Positions 21,322 to 34,791 of a DNA stretch of 64,000 nucleotides are shown in pieces. A program made the translations under genes and the position numbers. Origin of the DNA: Austropuccinia psidii (lineage: Eukaryota; Basidiomycota; Pucciniomycetes; Pucciniales; Sphaerophragmiaceae). The stretch is taken from assembly GCA_023105745.1 (NCBI GenBank), contig JALGQZ010000015.1, positions 21,587,499 to 21,651,498 of the forward strand, given 5' to 3'. Position 1 is the stretch's first letter. Every line of letters begins with the position of its first letter. The notes under the pieces were generated by a model. The model did no database searches, was not told the DNA's origin, and saw only the letters and a program-made list of their open reading frames with translations.

Positions 21322-23330
21322 TGTGAGCCGGTGAGGTATGTAAAAAATACCCATAGGGCCAAAAATAACTTTTTATACAGCTTATTTAGTCTTGAACAGA
21401 CTTATGAAGTGTATTTAAAATAAAACAAAAAATAAGTATAAATTTATTTTTGATGAGCGAAGTTACAAATATTATGCTATGTTTGGATTCTACCCAAGAA
21501 TAACCTAGGGTAGACCCATATGGTCTTATACCTTAAAATGGCTATTTCTTATGTTATTAGAATATTTTAGAATCTCACATTACAATTGCACCATTCCAAC
21601 ATTTTTTGACAATTGTTCAATTTAGGCTTGAATAAGCTTAAATTTCAAGTTGCATAAGGTTTATATAAACTCACCAAAAATTTAGTTAAAATTGAGGTGT
21701 GGTGTATATTTACCAAATTTGCTAAGTTTTTTTTATACAGGCTGTAAATCTTGTGTGATCTCACTTTAAATTGGTTTAAAGCCATTGTATGGCTTTAAAT
21801 AAACAAAAGTGCAAAAGTCATGCAATAAGGTGGGACAAAGGGAAAAATCCAAATAGAGCCAGGGTACCCAACGTTTGGGATCTGAAAGGACTCATTCAAG
21901 GTTGTCAGCCTGTATTGGATGAGCTTGGACCTTATTTGAAATTTAAGATTATACTCTGATTAAACATTAAAGCCTAAACTGGTTTATCCCCAATTTGGAC
22001 AGGCATTAAAGGCTGCCAAAGGGTAAATCTCCATATGTAGGCTTGTAATCAAGGCTTTAAGAACTTTCAGATTCTAAATAAGCTTTAAATTTAAATTTAT
22101 AAGTGTTTAAACCTTATCAAAATTCAAGGTTTAGTGTTTATTTCTATTTTACATGAAAAAATAGCAATAACTTCAAAGATTCATGGAAAATTCACTTCTT
22201 AATGAATTTGCTTAATATTTTACACAGCTTACAATTCAATTTTATCTTTGTACACATAAAATTTCCATTATCTTCTTGAAACATCATTAATTTGTAATTA
22301 GCCTTGAAATTAACCTTTTTTATGATTATTAAAGAAAACTAAGATTTCTTTAAAAATTGGTTAAAAATACAGCTTAAAATATTCTCAGTTGAAACTTTAT
22401 TTTAAATCTGTTCATGTGATAAAATTCAATATACATAAACCTATTTTATATTGAAACTTAAAATAATTAACCAAAAGGAGGATTAAAGTTACTTGACATT
22501 AAGAATAACACTGGTAAATTTAAATTGAAATCAAAAATAAGTTACTTTAAGTGAAGAACCTTGGTTTTAAGCATGACTTTTTAGTTTTGACCTGAGAATT
22601 CCCTCTATATCCATTATGTATCATTAGAGCTGCTCTGGAGGCATAAAAAGAGCCTGTAAATCACTGTTTTTTTCCATCATCATCATCATTCAATCAATCA
22701 AATTGGACATTTAATCAGGCAAAGTTTTATTAAAAGTAATTCTTAAGAGTTTTATTCTTTATAAACTTCAAATTAACAGATTGGAATAATATACTGCAGA
22801 TTATATTGTTGTAATCACAAATAATACATTTTATATTACAAAATTGTTGTCTTAAATATCTTTCAAGATCTACAAATTCCTCTAAAAACTCTAAAAATAT
22901 TATTTTATCATATAGAACTGTTATATTTATTTAAAATATTGGTTCTTTGGCCTGTTTTTGACTTATAAGCATTATCTAAGATTGTAAATGTTTTTTTGAC
23001 TTATTTTATAAAATAAATATTATAAGTAATTTTTCTCTGAATTTATATATCTTTTTTGTCTAGTATTAGTTTCTTGAAATATAATCTCTCCATAAGATTT
23101 ATCTATGTACATTTTCTGTGATATTTCTCTTTTAAATAATATTTATATTACTTATAAGTGGATAAATACAATTATTTTCCATATATAATTGTCTCATTAG
23201 GAGCTTTGATATTTCTTATCATTATAGTTTTCAGTGAATGTAATAATGATAGAATGATCAAGATTTATTATCATTATTAAGATTTTTTTATTATTAAATT
23301 ATTTAATAATAATTAATTCCTTTTCTTACA
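21322..23330 (+). mobile_element. Degraded solo LTR related to the Gypsy-2 LTR
   Basis: The left end TGTGAGCCGGTGAGGTATG resembles the Gypsy-2 LTR start (TGTGAGCCTTTGAGATATG). The right end CTTACA matches its end. The length of about 2009 bp matches its 2005 bp. A TATA-like GCATAAAAAGAGCC lies about 1320 bp in, close to the Gypsy-2 TATA at 1249. No target duplication is evident (ACTTA on the left, TAATT on the right), as expected for an old or rearranged copy. Confidence 0.45.
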
Positions 23331-24139
23331 TAATTCACCATGAGAAAATTGGCCACACCTGAAATCAGGTTCTCCATTTGGAAATTAGTTTGTACTCAAC
23401 CTAGAATTAGTTTGAACCTTTCCCATGAGCTAGGATGGAACCAGAATTCGAATGTTTGTCATTATTCCCAGTTCTTGAAAGCCACTGAAATATTACAGAA
23501 TTTCCAATATTTTATACCTTTTTTAACTTGACTTAGTAATTACCTAATATAGTATATGAACATATTTTCCATTTATATTTTGATCTTCAAGATAAGAAAT
23601 TAAATCTGCAAATTTATTTTCAATTTGAGAAATTCTACATTTTTCAATTCCAAAAACAGTCAATCCAAGCTTCAAAAAAAATAAAGCCTTTCTATGTCTT
23701 GATCTTTGACGTATTATTAATTGGTAGCAATATTAATTCTTATTTATTCTTCAAAATCTGGCTCACAAAAAAAAATTTAATTTCTCCAATTGCAAGCATT
23801 TTCTTATGAAACTGAATTGAAAAAGAAATCTTTTTCATGAATGTTTAAATTGCTACAACCTCCAAAAAATTGATTAAGGATTTTAAATTTTTTTAAATAT
23901 AATTATTTCCCTAAGAAAACAAAAAATATATATGTTATTATTTACTTATTGATTATACGTCCTAGGTCTTCATTATTATTTCTATTTTTTTTATTTTGCT
24001 ATTCCTTTGTATTATTAATAAATTTCATTTATTAGTATTATGAACACCAACAACCATCTTTTCTTAAAATAAAATCTCTTATTCTGGCTTTCTTGATGTT
24101 TTTATTTCCCAATTTGAAAGAGAAGTAGTGGGATATATG
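23331..24139. other. AT-rich spacer, nothing recognised
   Basis: The 63-residue frame at 23340-23531 has no domain signature. No other structure is visible. Confidence 0.5.
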
Positions 24140-24346
24140 TAAAAAGGCCCCTGCTACTGTAGAAAATGAAGATTGGAACAAGAACTACAGTACAGTATCT
24201 GTAAAGGAAACCACTGTAAAATTGTCGACAATTGTTGACAATATTACATAAGCAGCTACTACAGGGCCTGTAGGCCTTGTATTGAAAAAACTGACACACC
24301 TAAATAATTATAATGTAGCAGGCCTTTACAATGCCTGCTACTGTAA
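24140..24346. repeat. Hairpin-rich segment with CTGCTACTGTA direct repeats
   Basis: CCTGCTACTGTA occurs at 24150-24161 and 24334-24345. A perfect 9-bp stem GTAGCAGGC/GCCTGCTAC with a 9-nt loop lies at 24315-24341. Two overlapping palindromic sites, ATTGTCGACAAT (24221-24232) and ATTGTTGACAAT (24231-24242), lie between. The segment is richer in GC than its surroundings. It may be a small non-autonomous transposon or a structured transcript; neither is shown. Confidence 0.45.
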
Positions 24347-27300
24347 TTTTAATTGAAAAAAAATAAAAAAATTAATCAAAATAAGTTTACTGATATGAAA
24401 AAACTCAGTAAAATTTCACAAAAAAAAATAAAAAAAAGCAAAAAGAAATGAAAAATTAAACTGACATATCACCCTCAAAAATGGATAAAAAAACTGAATA
24501 AGTTAAATAAAAGCAATAAAAATATTGATTAGAAGAAAGGCATTTTTGGGTACTTCTTTTTTCAAACCAATATAGAACAGACTTCATTGTAATAGAAAAA
24601 GGAACTTCAGTGCACCTCTCATAAATTATTTTGTCCTTAATTCTTTTGAGGTAGATCTATTATTTTGCATGATTTATTTGTTAAAAAAAATTTTTAAGAT
24701 ATCTTTTGTGTCTTTTGTGTTTCTTTTTTCTCTTTCCACAAGAGAATGAAAAAATATTCATGTTTAAAAAAAGTGGGAGAGACAAATAGGAGTATATGAG
24801 CTAAATATCATTCCAATAATACTAATCAAAAATCAAAATATCCTTCTTGATTCAAATAAATAAGTACCAGTTTACTTTCTATTCCAAATTTATCTTCCTA
24901 TAAAGCATGATATTATTTCAAACAAATCTCACAAAAATTGACCTCTTTTAAATCCTGTTCAAGTATTTTAAATATTCAGATAAATCATATTTTTTCACTT
25001 TTTGAAGCTTCAAAATAACTTTATTTATTTTCTAAGTAGATATATTTGCAAAGTCTTATCATATTATCATTCATAAGAGAATATAATTCATGATTCATTG
25101 GAATGATTAATCCATTTTTTGTAAATAATATTCATTCATTAATTTCAAAATTTTTGAATAGAAAATGCTCACAGATTCCCATAAAAAAAACAATGGTGTA
25201 AATTCTTTGTTCAATTAATCATCATAGATATTGAATAATTGGAATATTATTCAGACCATGTTTTGATTCTTAATGGACATAGCTCTGAAATAATATTTTT
25301 CCCACTTCAAGTTTAATTCCCAAAGGGGAAAGCTTATTTGTGTGGCCTCCCTTTATTTAATTCCACTATAATAAATACCTTCATGCTTTGATTAAGGAAA
25401 AATACAAAATAAAAACAATACCTATTCTCATATTCCATCGTAAAAATACATCAAAGAGCTGCATATAGAACTTTTTTAACTCAACTCTATAGACAGATGG
25501 TTATTCTCAATCTTCCATTTTTTAGGCTGTATAGATTTATCAAAATACTTCCAAATCCTCAAACCTCATAGAAGCTTTATATATATGTTTTGAGAAATAA
25601 ATTTTTGAAAAAAAACAATTTATACCAGCTATTCTGCCCTAATATGATATAGCATTCCCATTACTTCAAAAGAACTAAATAAGTTGTTTTATTTGCTCAT
25701 AGATCTAAAATTTTCAACTATCTTTAATATCTGTTGGAGCTTTATATTAGCTTAAATTAAATTTTAATAGAGTTCTATGAAGATTTCATCCATACATCCA
25801 AGGAAATCTTCTTGTAGAGAAACTGGAAAGAAAATATGCATTAGTTTTGATTATATTAGCTTTTTTAATTTTTAGTATTGATAAGGTCAAAAATATATAC
25901 TTAAAGACTTAAATTTATTAATCCACACATCTCAGATACAATTTTAAGCTTTGCAGTGTATGAAAAAGCCTTCATATGTGTTAAAAATTACAATATGGGT
26001 TGAATACTGAGAAAATTGAACTTCAAAGTAGAGAACCTATAGAATACAGAAAACATGTCAAAAACCAAATTACATAGATAGTTATCTTAGTAAAGTGTTT
26101 TGAAATGATCAAATAATTGATGAAGTTAATTTTTAGCCATATTTATACCTCAATATTCAATTTACGCAAATTTTACGTGAACAGTTGCCTTTTTTGAGCA
26201 TTATTTCATTTCATTATAAAGCCCCTCCCCTAATTTCCTTCAAATATCAACTCAACTTATTTTAGCTTCTCACATCTTCAAGTGATCCCCTAGATAAAGA
26301 TGGTGAAAGCCCAAAGGGTACTTTTCCCACAATAGTATAGAAAGTAGGTCAAAGTTGGTTTCAATTAAGAAAACATTGAATTCCTCAAAGATCTATAGAA
26401 AGAGATTTTTGTCATTTTTTTAAATTCATTAAAATTATCTTATTACAAATGTTCTTTATTTGAGCTTTGAAACAGTTATTACTTTACACCTTGAAATTGT
26501 ATAATAAAAAGGGTCCAAATTTATAAATCGAAGCCCAGGAATCTACCTTGAATATACATATTATCCATCTATAAGTGTAGAAACCTCCTTCAACGAGTTT
26601 CATGGGCGAAATAGGTGCTATATTACTTCAATACATACTAAATTTTTGGTGGTCTTCTCTCAAAATGAATAGGTTCCATAGATATTGACAGCTTATTTCA
26701 ATTTTGGTGAAAATATTACTTTCAAAAAAGAGAGTGAAAATAATTAATATAGCCTCACTAGCTCCATCTTCTGATGAGAAAAAATGGTTCAATTGTAAGG
26801 CATACGTTTTATAATATGTATATGTGAAGAGAGTGCCCAATTCCGCAAGGCATTTTATCAACTATGAGAGCCTTCTTCAAAGTATGAAGGGTTCCAATCT
26901 AAATATAATTCAGCTATATGTTCTCATGAGTGAGCTTGAGAGATAAGGGATACTTAAACTGAGATATATATGTAAAAACCAATAAGAAAGACCCCAAAGG
27001 TTTAACTCTCTGTAAATCAAATTATAAGATCCTATATAAAATATCAAAAAAATAGTAAATTGAAATAACCCTTCTAGTCTTGTACTGTTGAGCTTTTAAG
27101 CTTTAACAAGCTCAAAAAGGAACTGATATTTAATCAGCTTAATTGGTACTTTCTGGCTTTCATATGTGGCTTGAATTTCTTCCAAAACTTCTATTTTTAA
27201 ATTCAATTTCTGAGCTATCTCCAACCTTAATCCAATCTATCTCCCATTTGAAATTCCAAATGCTACACCTGCTTTCAGGCTTAGCCATTTTTCTCATGGT

Positions 27301-29649
27301 GATTATTTTGAATAATTATATTAATTTGTTGCTATAATATTTAATTATATTATATTTTCTACTGAGGACAGTCATAGTACTCTTGATATTTTTTACTATT
27401 ATCAGGAGCTTCATAGAAAAACCTTACAGCTTAGAGATGAATCAGTCAAAAAATTGAATCCACAAAGTGGGTAAAAAATAGAAATGGAATCAAATGGTGT
27501 GCCCTCATATGCTTCAGTACTGATTTAAAGATAAGAATAGAATTAATCAAAATTACTGTTAATTATCTTATACTTGAGTCTGAAACCTCTTAAAATATCA
27601 TTTAGTATCAGTTCTTCTTTAAAATCAGAATGGGAAATATAAATTGGCAAGAAGAGAAAGAAGTTGACAGAAAATATCTCAAAAAAGGGTGAGATCATAA
27701 AGAAGATTGAAATTAATCCTGTACCAGAGAAAAAAATAATTGAAATTTTAAGAACAAAAACTCAAGGAACAAAATGATTTTTAATCCAAGAAATCAAAAA
27801 TTCAAATTTATTTTTGCTATGAAAAGAAATGGATTTAACTATTTCAATGTTAAAATCAAATTTCTCAGAAAATGAGCTGGAAAATACAATAAAGTTAATT
27901 CATAATAAATATTATCTTATAGCTGGTTGTTTCTAGATTTATGAAGAAATATTTTTCATATCTTATATATATTATTATATTAACTATCAGGGTACACATG
28001 CAAGATTATATATTTTAGTGGCTGTAGGCCTATTGTTTGAATGCTAAAACTCTTAAATTCATATGAAATTTGGGACATATTTCTTGTAAATAGCAGGGAT
28101 TTTTAACTTCATTATATCAATATCAATTTTTTTATTTTCAAGATTAATTGAGTATTTTGGGTATTAGTTGGGTCTTCTTCATATACAAGGATCTCAATTT
28201 TGTACCTATTGTTTTGGATATGAAGCAATTCTATCATCAATTGATTTATGGTCATCATAGTTAAAATGAGATATTCTTTCATTTTTGATAGATTCAAAAA
28301 AATTGTAAGTTTCTTTGAAAATATCCATTGACATTGAGATTCTGGTGAGCTCTTTACTTTATCCACAATTTTGACATAATTTGAAATGACAAATTGTCTT
28401 GGCTCACCATACCATATTGAAAATTCCAAGCCTGCTACCAGTAAGGTCAATGCTTATTTCCTGATAAGGAAAAACAAAAAATTCATTAAATGAATCCTAA
28501 TTCAAAAAATTCAATTTGTAATACTTTTTGATAATAGGAATAGAAGGGAAAAAATGAAAGTATGAAGCATCATTATCACAGTCACCATGAAGAAAGCTAT
28601 CCCCACCGGTGTGGGTAGCAGGTCCAACCCAGGTCCAATCTGCTCTTAACCTGAGTCTCAATCTTGGTTCTAATCTTGCAGTTTTTTTGCAGATACTTTC
28701 AGCCACATATTTGGTCATTAATAATTTTACTCGATTGAAATGGAAGATAGTGGATTTCACATGACTTTTGTTTGTTTTATCGTTCATTAATACAAGAGTT
28801 TCTGAAATTATAATAATTTGAAACAGTGGAACACACTTCATTCAGTATGATGTGTGAGAAATTTCTCATCAATTTCATTGTCTTTTATATTTGGAATAAT
28901 TAAATCCTTGTTTTTTCACCATTACAAGCTATCAATCTGAAAATTTTCTTTGAAGGGATTTCATTTTATACACAAAAAGTCATAAGTAAGAGTGAAGATT
29001 TTCCATCAACATAATCCATTATAATATTTTTTATCATTCCTTTAATACTTCAGATACCTTTGGAGTGGTATCTTACAACATCCAAATATTCTTTTGCTAA
29101 AAACATGATTTCTTTTCTATTTTACATTTATATCCAATATTTCTATGGAAGAAATTATTTCTATAATTATTTTGAGCTGAATTTCAAGCTATTAATTTAC
29201 ATAAATTCGGGTCAGAATTCTATTTTCAAATTATTTTACTCTTCCCTTGATTTTTGGAGATATTCATGTAAAATGTCTTATTTCAGAGCTGTATGTTTCT
29301 TCCATTTAATAGAATATTTGAATTATAGAAAGTCTTTTCAAACTTTAATCTCCTTACATATTGAGCTCTATCACGCTTTAATTTTAGGAAGAGGCTTGAT
29401 TATTTTTTGAATTTTTTAATATTTTCAAATATTTAATTATATTCATACTCAATACTTTCCTTAATTTTCTACAAAAAAATGTGAAATAATTATAGTGCTC
29501 AATTTTCAAAGTTCCCCTTTCTGTTTCATCCCTCTTGATATTTCGTCGCATTTATGTATTCCCAGAAATTTCAATTTGTTTTTTTAGTCAAAATCTTGTC
29601 GATTTTGGCATATATTTTGAAAACATCACAAAGAACAATTGAAATTAAT
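24347..29649. other. Gene desert
   Basis: This is AT-rich sequence with no domain-bearing frame on either strand and no recognisable element boundary, apart from the 35-bp motif at 28598-28632. The longer frames (for example minus 28112-28450 and plus 29060-29410) are biased in composition and have no motifs I recognise. Confidence 0.5.
28598..28632 (+). repeat. GC-rich 35-bp motif, copy 1
   Basis: An imperfect palindrome centred on ACCGGT is followed by GGGTAGCAGGTCCAACCCAG. The same 35 bases, inverted, occur at 44878-44912 with 33 identities, while the flanks do not match. It stands out strongly from the AT-rich surroundings. Confidence 0.8.
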
Positions 29650-30132
29650 TTCCATTGCAAAAAAACAAGGATATTATTTTTTTGAAATTTCTGTTTTCTC
29701 TTTTGTTTTGGTATTTTTTTTCTCAATTTTTAGTTTTCCTTAGTTATATATTTTTGATCATTGGCATCAAGGGTTTTTTGGCTTTTTTCCTATCATTTCA
29801 AGCTTTTGCAATTTTTCTATTTTTTTTAATCTTCTTTGAATTTTCAGAATTGTTATTCTTTATTTTTCCATTCTTTCTTCATTTTGTTAAATTTTTTCAA
29901 TTTTATTTTTATTCTTATTTTTTATTTTATTTTTCATTTCTTTCAATTTTATTCTTTTTACTTGTTTTCATTTTATTTTTTTCATTTCTTGTTTATTTAA
30001 TCTTCATTTTTTCTTCATTTTTTTTGTCTTTTTTCATGTGGTCTTTTTTTAATTTTTTGTATATATTTTTTATCTTGTTTTTGCTAGGGTTTTTTTTCTA
30101 TTTTTTTTAGTGATATTTTTTAGTTGTGGAAA

Positions 30133-30168
30133 CACTCCAAATCAGTGTTAAAACACTGATTTGGAGTG
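30133..30168. repeat. Perfect 16-bp hairpin A
   Basis: Arms CACTCCAAATCAGTGT and ACACTGATTTGGAGTG are separated by 4 nt. Confidence 0.9.
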
Positions 30169-30222
30169 CTATTGGATTATATGTTCGCAACAGTGCTATG
30201 GAAAACAAATAACCAAACAAAC

Positions 30223-30256
30223 ACTCCAAATCAGTGTAAAAACACTGATTTGGAGT
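30223..30256. repeat. Perfect 15-bp hairpin B
   Basis: Arms ACTCCAAATCAGTGT and ACACTGATTTGGAGT are separated by 4 nt. It is the same sequence as hairpin A, 54 bp downstream of it, so the pair can also fold together. Confidence 0.9.
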
Positions 30257-30780
30257 TTTTGAACCACAAAAAAAAATTAGAATTAAAAAATCAAAAAAAT
30301 GAAATAAAATAAAAATTGAAAAAAGAAATTAAGGGAATAAATCAATAGAAAAACTTAGTAAACAAATTCACAAAAAAAAGAAATGAGATTAAGAAATACA
30401 AAAAATCAAAATATTGAAAAAAAAATAATAAATTTAAATAAACAACAAGAAAAAAGAACTCAAAATATTCAAAAATTAGAAAAAATTGAAAGTAAAAACA
30501 ATATTGAAAAAAGAAGAACTATAATGAAAATGAAATAACAAAAAATTTAAAATTTAAAATAACATTAAACTAAAAAAACCATATAAAGAACCAAAACAAT
30601 AAAAAAGAGTAAAAGAATAGAAAAATACTTGAATTTGAACATTCAGGTTGAATTTGATTGAAAACTAAAAAAAAAACAAAATTAAATAAAAATTCAACAA
30701 AAAAAATGAAAATATCAAAAGAAGCCAAAATTTCAGAATAAGAAAAAATTACCAAAACAACAAAATATCAACATTAAAAT

Positions 30781-32373
30781 TTAAAAGATACTAGGAAAAT
30801 GGTTACAAAGATACATAAGAAATTCAAAACATCATCGAAATTTGGATTATATTAGCCCAATATTGAAATCATGTGACAAGAAATTAGATGAAAAGGAAGG
30901 AAATGCAAAAATTTAAATAATAAACAAGCTAATCAAAAATAGTTTCAAAGCACAAGAAAGAGTTTTGATTCAAGAATTGGTCCATATATATCAAGAAGAC
31001 TTCCTCTTTTGATTCAAGAAATCACTGTGGATCAAAACAAATTGAATTTAAAATTGGATTGATACTTTATCGAAATATCTTAACTTCATTTAGTGACATT
31101 GGGAAATATTTGACAGTCAAATATGTCTCCAATTTATATATCATCGATAAGATGGTACAGGAGTTTTCTGTAAGCTTTCCCAGTCCATTTTACGTGTCAG
31201 TGATACAAAGAAATAAACATATGTATATTCTCAGATATTTTGTAATTTAGTAATGTATAAGAGAATTTAATTGTTAAATCTTTTGATATCCAACTTCCTT
31301 CCAATATGGCTGCAACCTGGCCAGTGATAAGGGGTTTGACAAAGGTTTGATCAAAGTTTCAATTGAGGTGAATATAATCTTCATATAAAGCTTCAAAGAA
31401 AACACCAACTACCACAAAAAGGTGTTCATGACCCATTTCTTCATACTATAAGCTCTCAATGAGTTCATATTTTCAAAAAATGAACAAAAATAAATACCAC
31501 TGCACACTTTACTTAATATACGATAAGTAAATTCTAAAGGAATCTCTGATACTCTTTGAATGCAATATCTGGGTGATTTGTAGCAAGCCCTTTTTTCAAT
31601 ATAAATTATTTGCATCAGATCACAAAATCCTATATAGAGGGATTCAAAAAGATACCAATGTTGTGAGATTTGACAAACAAGGCACTTCAAATATTCTTTC
31701 CATATATTTTATTCAAACATCTGTGAATAATAGGTATGAGAACTATAATTCAGTAATTATTTTCACTGGGTTGAGGCACACAATATGTGTTTAAAGTTTT
31801 ACTTCAATTCCTTTCATGATCCTACCTCTAAGTAAAGAAAAAATGGCCATAAATAATTTATGTAACATTTTTTGCAGTTTTTAGCATTTAGTAAACTAAA
31901 ATCTAAAAACTAACACTCCCCATAAGGGGAAAGTATCTTTTTGTGTTTATGAAAAGATAAATCAGCTTGAACCAATTGTATGAAGCAGGAAGATGAATTT
32001 TAAGCTTCAGATATTCTATTTTTGGAAATATCAATAGAAAAGATTTTTTGATTAATCAAGATAGTAAAATTAATTTTCAAAAAATTTAAGACTTTCATAA
32101 ATAGGGGCTGAATTCATAGTTTATGAAAAATGCCAAATCAAGGACTAGTATCAAATTGTAACATAAGAATATGCATGAATTCATATGTAAATGAATATTT
32201 CAAATTCTGAATCAGACTCCTAATTTGAAGGAATCCTTGAAAAAAACTCAGGAGAAAAACCCAATTTTAATATTTTCTTTCAATATTCTTTAGAGGAGGT
32301 CAAGAGTTTGCATATTATCTCTTCTAGATATCATTGATTCTGTTAACCTGTATAGTTATTCAAATTTTACTCT
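30781..32373. other. AT-rich spacer, nothing recognised
   Basis: Only short frames without motifs are present, up to the Gypsy-2 target duplication TTAAT at 32374-32378. Confidence 0.5.
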
Positions 32374-32378
32374 TTAAT

Positions 32379-34383
32379 TGTGAGCCTTTGAGATATGACC
32401 ACATACCCAATAAGGTCAAAAAAAAGACTCAGAATAATTATACCTTTAACATAATTATATTAAAAGTACTTAGAATAATTATACATTAAAAATAATTACT
32501 TAAATATACAAAAAATACCATAAATTGGTACAAAAATTGGTTTAACTTAAAAACCAATGAACCAACATGTAAAATAAATTATACCATTGGATTCCCCATG
32601 GTAAAATACACATATACCATCTTTATGGCATATCGGTAAAGTCAATATTCAATGAATTATAAGGTATAATACCTTATAAAAACCATAAAACCTCATTGAT
32701 CTCAGAAGCTAATGAAACAACATGTGAAATAAATTGTACCAGTAGATTCCCCACAAAATTCCACACATAAAACAATTAATAAGCTAATTTCCAAAGTTAA
32801 TACTTAAGGAATTAACCTGAATATATGCACTTTTTTGGTCAATGCATATATTCAAGGATCATAGCTAATATCTCTTAAACTATACATGATAGAATGATGA
32901 ACCAAAAATAAAGTTACCACTTAATTACTGTAGGAGCACAGATATGAACTTTATTTTACAAATTATAAACAAGGTTAAAACTTATAATGAAATATTGATA
33001 AAAATCAACAGAGCTGTTGACCACTTTGTTGTGAAAGTGTTCCAAACTTAAAAAAAAGTATACGGTTGGATTCTACTAGTTCATGCGTGAAGAATGATGT
33101 AATTTTTATTATTAAATTCAGGGTATAATCCCCTGAAATCAAGGTTTGAAGTTTAAAATATTGAATTTCGACAGAAAAGATGAGTTACAAGAAAAATCAT
33201 CAAAATTAGAGTTTTGATGATGTAATGAAAAGCTCTTGGCAGCATAATAATATTATGCCAGGCTATCAGAATTCACTCTCTGAATTGCTGTAGCGTGTAA
33301 ATCTTAAAAGTTATTGAGGATCAAAGTTTGAGCTTAATTTGAGCAGTTATGATCACTCACAGTAACCTTAATTTAAGTTTAACAGTCTTAAGAGTGATAA
33401 AATTGGTGAATACTATTAGTTTATGATTAAAAATAATAAAATCCACGAAATTTGGGGTTCTGCCAAGCCTCTGATGTCATCAACTTTAGAGTTATAGTGA
33501 TAACTCTAAATAATGGTGTAATAATGATGTAATCATCTCCAAACCTTAAAATATTGATCAATTCCAGTGGATATGATTGGTACACGTCTACTAGAAGCCT
33601 GTTGGACTCTAGGAGGGAGGTATTTACTATAAATAGAGCTCTTTTTACTCTATTTTCCCCTCAGACGCATCAAAAACATTAAATCAATTAAATCAAAGGT
33701 AATTTCTTTATTCTTTATATATAAAACTATTATATTATTAAAGACCAAAGTCCACCTTATTATAATAATCCAATTTGACGTGATTAAATCATTTATTTAA
33801 TTGTTTCTGTTAAAAATCTCTCTAAAAACTCATTTCCATGTAAAAATCCAGAATAATTTGTAATTTTCTTTATTTTTATTGTAAATACAATTTAAAAATG
33901 TTGTATTTATATTTTTTGGCGTAAAATATTTCAAAATTATTATATTAAGTGTTAAAAGTAGGTTATTTTCTCTTATTATAATAATTTCTCTATTATTACT
34001 CTCTTAATAATTCTTTAATTAATATAAATAGTATTTATATTAATTCATAACTTTAATATTAGTAATATTATTGTTATTAATTGTTTTTTATTAATAAAAA
34101 GCAATTTTTTACGCCTTTATTATTTGTTGGTAACAATAATAAAGAGCTTTTTAAATATATTAATTATTTTATATTAATATATTTATTAATTATATTATAT
34201 TTTCATAATATAAATTATATTATTATATTTATTTAATAATATAATTATTTTACGCCATAATAATAATAATTATTTATTATTATTATATTTTTAATCTTAT
34301 TTATTCAATTCATAAGGACATTCAGAGTACAATAAGTAATAAATTAGTAATTTTTACTTATTGTTTCATAGTCAAACCTTACA
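32379..34383 (+). repeat. 5' LTR of Gypsy-2
   Basis: A TATA box (33628-33635) is followed 30-40 bp later by a CT-rich probable start region. The last 650 bp are extremely AT-rich. An extra segment of about 22 bp near 34170-34200 is absent from the 3' LTR. Confidence 0.95.
33628..33635 (+). promoter_or_regulatory. TATA box in the Gypsy-2 5' LTR
   Basis: TATAAATA is followed by GAGCTC and the pyrimidine-rich CTCTATTTTCCCCTCAG. The identical site is in the 3' LTR at 42278-42285. It is the only canonical TATA box with this context in the LTR. Confidence 0.65.
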
Positions 34384-34385
34384 TT

Positions 34386-34403
34386 TGGGGGCCTGGCCGT
34401 GAT
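34386..34403 (+). other. Putative tRNA primer-binding site of Gypsy-2
   Basis: TGGGGGCCTGGCCGTGAT begins 2 nt after the LTR end. It starts with TGG, the complement of a tRNA CCA tail, and resembles proline-tRNA-type primer sites. The tRNA assignment is inference. Confidence 0.6.
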
Positions 34404-34791
34404 ATTTACTTAAAAGACCTTTAAAAAGATTCTAATTGGGTTTATCCAATAATAAATTATATTTATAATCATAAAATTATATAATAATTTTATATTTTAT
34501 TGATTTTAAAAACTATTGAGGCATTTGGAAAGCAATTGTACTGTCTTACACGTGGTTTTTCACATCCTTAGACTTGCAAGAACTTTCTTTGAGTGACTCT
34601 AGTGATTAAAAAAGATAATTTATAAATTAAAAATAATTTTTTATAATTTAATTTTGTAAAAGAATCATATTCATTTTTTATTTTATTCTTTAAAAATAAA
34701 AATATAAAAAATATTAAAAAAATTTAAAAACCAATAAAAAAGTTATTTTTATTCATTTCAATTTTTTAAAAGATATATAAGCAATTTCTAC

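Larger units (their letters stand above)
29650..30780. repeat. Large foldback-like structure with T-rich and A-rich arms
   Basis: A T-rich left arm (to about 30120) and an A-rich right arm (from about 30258) flank two central hairpins. When the right arm is complemented, words such as TTGTTTTGGTA, TTGTTTATTTAA and TTTTGTGG appear in the same order as in the left arm. The arms are low-complexity, so true homology is less certain than for the central hairpins. The 151-residue hydrophobic frame over the left arm is a composition effect. Confidence 0.45.

Noticed and set aside
28497..28841. 114-residue minus-strand frame
   Set aside because: Its only distinctive part is the GC-rich 35-bp motif. 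The rest is compositionally ordinary, has no domain and no splice support.
29655..30110. 151-residue hydrophobic, membrane-like protein
   Set aside because: It is the T-rich arm of the foldback translated. Phe, Leu and Ile dominate because of TTT and TTA codons, and there is no other support.
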